Shown: positions 59,855 through 64,000 of the stretch, piece by piece
How the letters are laid out: each line of letters starts with the position of its first letter
Position numbering within the stretch: position 1 is the stretch's first letter
Origin: an uncultured Chitinophaga sp.
GTDB taxonomy: Bacteria; Bacteroidota; Bacteroidia; Chitinophagales; Chitinophagaceae
Reading direction: 5' to 3'
Assembly: GCF_937898475.1 (NCBI RefSeq)
Contig: NZ_CALEJS010000026.1
Location: 1 to 64,000 of the forward strand
DNA length: 64,000 nucleotides
The notes under the pieces: generated by a model
Database searches by the model: none
Seen by the model: only the letters and a program-made list of their open reading frames with translations
Told to the model about the DNA's origin: nothing
Position numbers and translations under genes: made by a program

Positions 59855-60964
59855 ATGGATACATCCGGCTTTAATAGCATAGAAGATCTCCTGGCTGCGC
59901 CGGGATTCCCGCAATACTGTATGGGCACTGATCCCGCGGCAGTAGCCCGGTGGGAACAATGGCTGCAGGATCACCCCGAACAGAAGGCCATGGTGGAGAA
60001 GGCCCGGGAGCTTTATCTTTTCCTCAACGGCGGCCATACCCGTGCACAGTTCGAGCAGGACCGCGACCGTTTCCTCCGGCGTTTACACCAGCACACCACT
60101 GAGCCGCAGGTATTTAAAGTACCTGGAAAACCTGCGCCGGTCGGCAGGAGAGCCCTGCGAAGGTCGATGATCGCCCTGGGAGTGGTGATGGCAGCAGTGG
60201 CCGTTTTCATCTGGTACTACCAGTCTGCTCCCGCTGCGGCCCCTGAGATGACATTCCGGACAAAAGCCGGGGAGCAGCAGCAATACACCCTGCCGGATGG
60301 AAGCACCATCCTTTTGAACAGCAGCAGCACCGTTACGATCGCCGCTGGTTTCAATAAGCGTCACCGTGACATTTACCTCAGCGGGGAAGGCTTTTTCAAA
60401 GTAGCGCCCAATGCGCAACAGGCTTTTATAGTGCATACGCACACCGTTTTTATCCGGGTACTGGGCACGGTATTCAATGTAAAGGCCTATCCCGATGATA
60501 CGCTGACCGCTACCTCCCTGATACAGGGTGCTATTAAGGTATATGCCAACAAAGACCTGGCAGGGGTGGGGCTGCCCAAAGAAGGCCTGCTGCTGGCTGC
60601 CAACCAGAAACTGCAGGTACTGAAAGTGCCTGCAGCCAAAACTATTACGCCTGGCAGCAGTCCGGCAGCCGTCAACTACCAGGTATCGCCGCTGACCAAT
60701 GATGCCACATTGAATACTGTGGTAGAAACAGACTGGACAAGAGGGCGCCTGTCTTTCAATGACATGCCGTTTGACAGAATTGCCCGGGAGCTGGAGCGCT
60801 GGTATGGGGTGAAGATCAGGTTTGAGAACGGGCAGCTGAAACAAGCCCGCTTTGTAGCCACTTTCGACAGGGAGAATATAGACCAGGTGCTGCGCGCGCT
60901 GCAGGCCACCACCAGCTTTAATTACAGGAAAACGGATATGGATTCAACCATCATACTATACTGA
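59855..60964 (+). CDS. FecR-family anti-sigma factor
   Basis: The 369-residue protein has a cytoplasmic N-terminus of about 100 residues, a single span (SMIALGVVMAAVAVFIWYY, about residues 106-124) and a periplasmic FecR domain starting TFRTKAGEQQQYTLPDGSTILLNSSSTV and FYLSGEGFFKV-like strands. It ends with the STN-like FNDMPFDRIARELERWYGVKIRFE. It binds the sigma factor at 59172 and passes the signal from the TonB-dependent receptor at 61156 to it. The three genes are in signalling order on one strand. Confidence 0.93.
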   Translation: MDTSGFNSIEDLLAAPGFPQYCMGTDPAAVARWEQWLQDHPEQKAMVEKARELYLFLNGGHTRAQFEQDRDRFLRRLHQHTTEPQVFKVPGKPAPVGRRALRRSMIALGVVMAAVAVFIWYYQSAPAAAPEMTFRTKAGEQQQYTLPDGSTILLNSSSTVTIAAGFNKRHRDIYLSGEGFFKVAPNAQQAFIVHTHTVFIRVLGTVFNVKAYPDDTLTATSLIQGAIKVYANKDLAGVGLPKEGLLLAANQKLQVLKVPAAKTITPGSSPAAVNYQVSPLTNDATLNTVVETDWTRGRLSFNDMPFDRIARELERWYGVKIRFENGQLKQARFVATFDRENIDQVLRALQATTSFNYRKTDMDSTIILY

Positions 60965-61155
60965 CAATTGTTGTCTGATAAATGCCAGCTGACAAATAAT
61001 GAACAGGGACAAATCAAAAATCAACCAATAAAAAAGATCAACCAGAAAAGAAGGAGGGAAACAACATGGTTTCCCTCCAGGATAACCGAAATAGGCAACA
61101 GTGTTCAATTGGCGTTGGTGCTGCTGCCGTTTAACAATTAAATCCGTATGTAAAG

Positions 61156-64000
61156 ATGCTAAAAAATCTAAAGACGGTCCCTATACAGCGGACTGTAAAA
61201 ATGCTGTTGAAAATGAAATTGGTAAGCACGTTTCTTCTACTCAGCTGTTTATCTGTATCCGCCACCACTTACAGTCAAACTGCCCGTATTACGCTTAAAA
61301 TGGATAACACGCCTTTAAAACAGGTGCTGCAGGCCATTCAGAAAGCCTCTCCTTACAAGTTTGTGTACAATACCAGCGTATTGCCTGCTAATGTCAGGGT
61401 GAATGTAGATGCCGATAATGAGCCTGTAGCAGATGTGCTTAGTAGCATCTTTAAGAATACCGGTTTATCTTTTACGGTCCTTGAAAACAATCTCATTGCC
61501 ATCACCAGCCGGAGTAAGCCTTTGCAGCAGCAGCGCATCTCCGGCATGGTGGCAGATGAGGATGGATTGCCATTGCCAGGTGTAACCATACGCCTGAAGG
61601 GCAATAATGCATTCAATACAGCTACCGACGAGAACGGCCATTTTGGTCTGAATGTACCTGCCGCCGATAACTACGTGCTGATCCTTAGCCATGTAGGCTA
61701 TGAAACCCTGGAAATGCCCGTTATGCCGGAAAGCAGCATGAAGATCGTGTTGAAAGCCGCTGCAGGCAGCCTGAAGGAGATCGTGGTACTGGGTTATACT
61801 GCACAAAAGAAGACAAGTATCACGGGCGCTGTTGCTACAGTTACGGGGGATGAAATGAAACAAAGTCCCTCCGGCAATATCAGTAATACACTGGCAGGCC
61901 GCCTGCCCGGACTGATCGCCATCCAGGGCTCCGGTCAGCCCGGCAGGGACGATTCCCGCCTGCTGATCCGTGGTTTAAGCTCCTCCACCAACTCTTCCCC
62001 GCTGGTTGTGATAGACGGTATTCCACAGGAATCTGTAGACGCCAATGGTAACCAGGTGAACGCCGTCCTCCCACACATAGACCCGAACGATATTGAAACC
62101 ATCTCCATATTAAAAGACGCAGGAACGGCTGCCGTATACGGAGCGCGCGCCGCCAACGGTGTAATTCTGATCACCACCAAACGCGGTAAGGCGGGAAAAC
62201 CGGTGCTGAGTTACACCTTCAATGGCACCTGGCAAAAGCCCGCCCGCCTTGCAGAGCTGGTAAATGGCTATGAATATGCCACCCTGCTTAACGAAACCTA
62301 TAAGAACGAAGGCGCTTTCAACCCGGCTACCGGCAAAGGGTATACGGACGAGCAGCTGGAGATCATCCGCAGCGGTTCCGATCCCGACCGTTACGCCAAT
62401 ACTGATTGGTACAGCGAACTGATGAACCCATCTGCTTTTCAGCAAAGGCATAATCTCACCGTGAATGGCGGCAGTGACCGCGCCAACTACTTTATCTCCG
62501 GTGGTTATCTTGATCAGCCGGGACTTTATCCTGCAGCCGGTTACAAGCAATATTCCCTGCGCTCCAACCTGGATGCAATGATCAGTAACCGCATCAGGGT
62601 ATCGCTGAACATTAACGGCAGGGTGGAGAAAACAACCGACCAGGTGGCCGGTTCTGCAGTGGAATCTTATTACCGGCAGATCTCTCCATTGATCCCCAGC
62701 CGTTTTTCCAACGGATATTATAACTATGTATCCATTCCGAACGGCTTCAGTTCGCTCGTGAACGGCAGCCCTTACCTGTTGTCGCGTGGAGATGCCGGCT
62801 ATGTAAACACAGACCTGAATGTACTGGAAACCACCGGATCACTGGTGTACACGTTGCCTTTTATCCAGGGCTTATCCGCCAAAGGCACCTTTTCATATAA
62901 TAAGTACAGCACCTTTGTCAAGAATTTTGTGCAGCCGTATGTGACCTATATCCGCAACGATGATGGGACCTTTACATCGCGCACCACGGGTAATACCAAA
63001 GCATCCCTTACAGAAACATACCGTCAGCGGCAAACCGTACTGGCAGAAGCCTCGCTGAACTATCAGCGTACATTTGGCCGGCATTCCGTGAATGCCATGG
63101 CCCTGTATACACAAACAGAAAATACCGGGGATAATTTCCTGGCTTCCCGCAGCAACTTTCCTTCCGCCCAGATAGACCAGTTATTTGCCGGCGACCCGGC
63201 CACAGCCACCAACGATGGCCGCGGTTTCCGTGATGCCCGTAAAAGCGTGGTAGGGCGCCTGGCTTATACCTTTAAAGACCGCTACCTGTTTGAATACAGT
63301 TTCCGTTACGATGGGTCTGATGTATTTCCTCCCGGGCAGCGCTTCGGTTTCTTTCCTTCCATATCTGCCGGATGGATATTGTCTGAAGAATCATTCATCC
63401 GCAACATTCCCACGATCAGTTTCCTGAAGCTGAGAGGTTCCTGGGGACGATTAGGTAATGACCGCATCGGCCGTTTTGACTACCTGAGTGCCTATACGCT
63501 TGGCACGGGTCTCGAAGGGTATTACACTTTTGGCGGTGCAGACCTGCAGGCATTGGTACCGGGAGTGATACCCAATGCCTCTTTTACGTGGGAGAAAGCA
63601 GATATGACCAATATCGGTGTAGAAGCCCGTTTCTTTGGAGATAAGCTGGGCATTGAAGCAGATTACTTCTATAAGCGTACCAAGGATATTCTGGGTAGCC
63701 GCTCTTCTTCCGTACCCGCTACTATCGGCGGGACACTGCCCAGTGAAAATCTGTCTGTAATAGATAACAAAGGTTTTGAAATAGCCTTGTCTCATCAGCA
63801 CACCATTGGAGAGATCAGCTATTTCGTGAGGCCGAATATTACCTTTAACAGGAACAGGGTCATATACGCGCCACAGCCTGCGGGTCTTCTGCCCTGGCAG
63901 AGCGCTATCGGCCATCCCATCGCCGTAAACCCTGCCAATCTCACCAACCTCGGATATGTGGCAGAAGGATTGTACCAATCTGCAGAAGAGATACAGAAAG
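61156..64000 (+). CDS. SusC/RagA-type TonB-dependent receptor with STN domain (partial)
   Basis: The gene runs past the window end; 948 residues are visible from ATG 61156 (an ATG at 61201 or 61210 is also in frame). A signal peptide covers about residues 20-41. An STN domain (about 45-115, ARITLKMDNTPLKQVLQAI) contacts the FecR anti-sigma factor. A carboxypeptidase-regulatory-like domain (about 127-205, ISGMVADEDGLPLPGVTIRLKG) and the plug follow (SLKEIVVLGYTAQKK, then LVVIDGIP and VYGARAANGVILITTKRG). The rest begins the barrel. These receptors import oligosaccharides or siderophores with a SusD partner, presumably downstream. Confidence 0.95.
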   Translation, partial: MLKNLKTVPIQRTVKMLLKMKLVSTFLLLSCLSVSATTYSQTARITLKMDNTPLKQVLQAIQKASPYKFVYNTSVLPANVRVNVDADNEPVADVLSSIFKNTGLSFTVLENNLIAITSRSKPLQQQRISGMVADEDGLPLPGVTIRLKGNNAFNTATDENGHFGLNVPAADNYVLILSHVGYETLEMPVMPESSMKIVLKAAAGSLKEIVVLGYTAQKKTSITGAVATVTGDEMKQSPSGNISNTLAGRLPGLIAIQGSGQPGRDDSRLLIRGLSSSTNSSPLVVIDGIPQESVDANGNQVNAVLPHIDPNDIETISILKDAGTAAVYGARAANGVILITTKRGKAGKPVLSYTFNGTWQKPARLAELVNGYEYATLLNETYKNEGAFNPATGKGYTDEQLEIIRSGSDPDRYANTDWYSELMNPSAFQQRHNLTVNGGSDRANYFISGGYLDQPGLYPAAGYKQYSLRSNLDAMISNRIRVSLNINGRVEKTTDQVAGSAVESYYRQISPLIPSRFSNGYYNYVSIPNGFSSLVNGSPYLLSRGDAGYVNTDLNVLETTGSLVYTLPFIQGLSAKGTFSYNKYSTFVKNFVQPYVTYIRNDDGTFTSRTTGNTKASLTETYRQRQTVLAEASLNYQRTFGRHSVNAMALYTQTENTGDNFLASRSNFPSAQIDQLFAGDPATATNDGRGFRDARKSVVGRLAYTFKDRYLFEYSFRYDGSDVFPPGQRFGFFPSISAGWILSEESFIRNIPTISFLKLRGSWGRLGNDRIGRFDYLSAYTLGTGLEGYYTFGGADLQALVPGVIPNASFTWEKADMTNIGVEARFFGDKLGIEADYFYKRTKDILGSRSSSVPATIGGTLPSENLSVIDNKGFEIALSHQHTIGEISYFVRPNITFNRNRVIYAPQPAGLLPWQSAIGHPIAVNPANLTNLGYVAEGLYQSAEEIQK

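Noticed and set aside
59172..60964. Sigma factor and FecR pair as replacement for jetD in the Wadjet operon
   Set aside because: A terminator-like inverted repeat separates them from jetC and they form a standard regulatory set with the SusC-type receptor downstream.

Overview
The window looks like a Bacteroidota chromosome, most likely Chitinophagaceae and close to Chitinophaga. The evidence is an ECF sigma/FecR/SusC triad, several TAnnTTTG-type minus-7 promoter boxes, weak Shine-Dalgarno sequences, a YaiO-family barrel protein, a hybrid histidine kinase with a C-terminal phosphotransfer domain, and roughly even GC content. The genus is inferred from protein style, since no rRNA or marker comparison was possible.

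Layout. 1-500: a tRNA-Arg(TCT) behind a broken, partly duplicated tRNA copy, followed by the tail of a serine recombinase. 0.5-12.8 kb: a mixed set of secreted or unknown proteins, two small VOC/DUF1801 enzymes, an HPP membrane protein, an orphan HicB-like regulator, an AlkB-like dioxygenase and a metzincin-like protease fused to a seven-repeat propeller. 12.9-27.6 kb: LigD (ligase-polymerase), a Rieske oxygenase with an APC permease, a Gfo/Idh/MocA oxidoreductase, a saccharopine-dehydrogenase-like enzyme, a hybrid kinase, a divergent HxlR/DOPA-dioxygenase pair, MsrA, a MutS2-like ATPase and a MarR regulator. 27.8-36 kb: a tripartite RND efflux operon flanked by AraC regulators. 36-41.3 kb: membrane protein, AraC regulator, hydrolase, VOC and DUF1801 proteins, then a 1.36-kb remnant of an integrated element in a tRNA-Ser gene, with recognisable 14-bp attachment repeats.

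41.4-53 kb: a cytochrome c, a GH19-like lysozyme/chitinase and a probable exopolysaccharide locus. The locus holds a processive GT2 synthase, a HEAT protein, a response regulator, a YaiO/TPR outer-membrane barrel, an LTA-synthase-like transferase and a large hybrid kinase. 53.4-59 kb: jetA-jetB-jetC of a Wadjet (SMC/condensin-type) anti-plasmid system, with no jetD next to it. 59.2-64 kb: ECF sigma factor, FecR anti-sigma factor and the first 948 residues of a SusC-type TonB-dependent receptor that runs off the window.

The most unusual signal lies between the genes. At seven or more intergenic loci the DNA is built from 7-bp units held in strict phase. The two longest arrays have 34 units (3797-4034) and 37 units (21717-21975), and each locus has its own consensus word. 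Several loci are also arranged as long inverted repeats downstream of genes or between genes of one operon (23957-24015, 26907-27098, 33440-33509, 55485-55590, 59005-59126). This heptad family is not explained by genes, CRISPR or known transposons and is the main candidate for something undescribed here.
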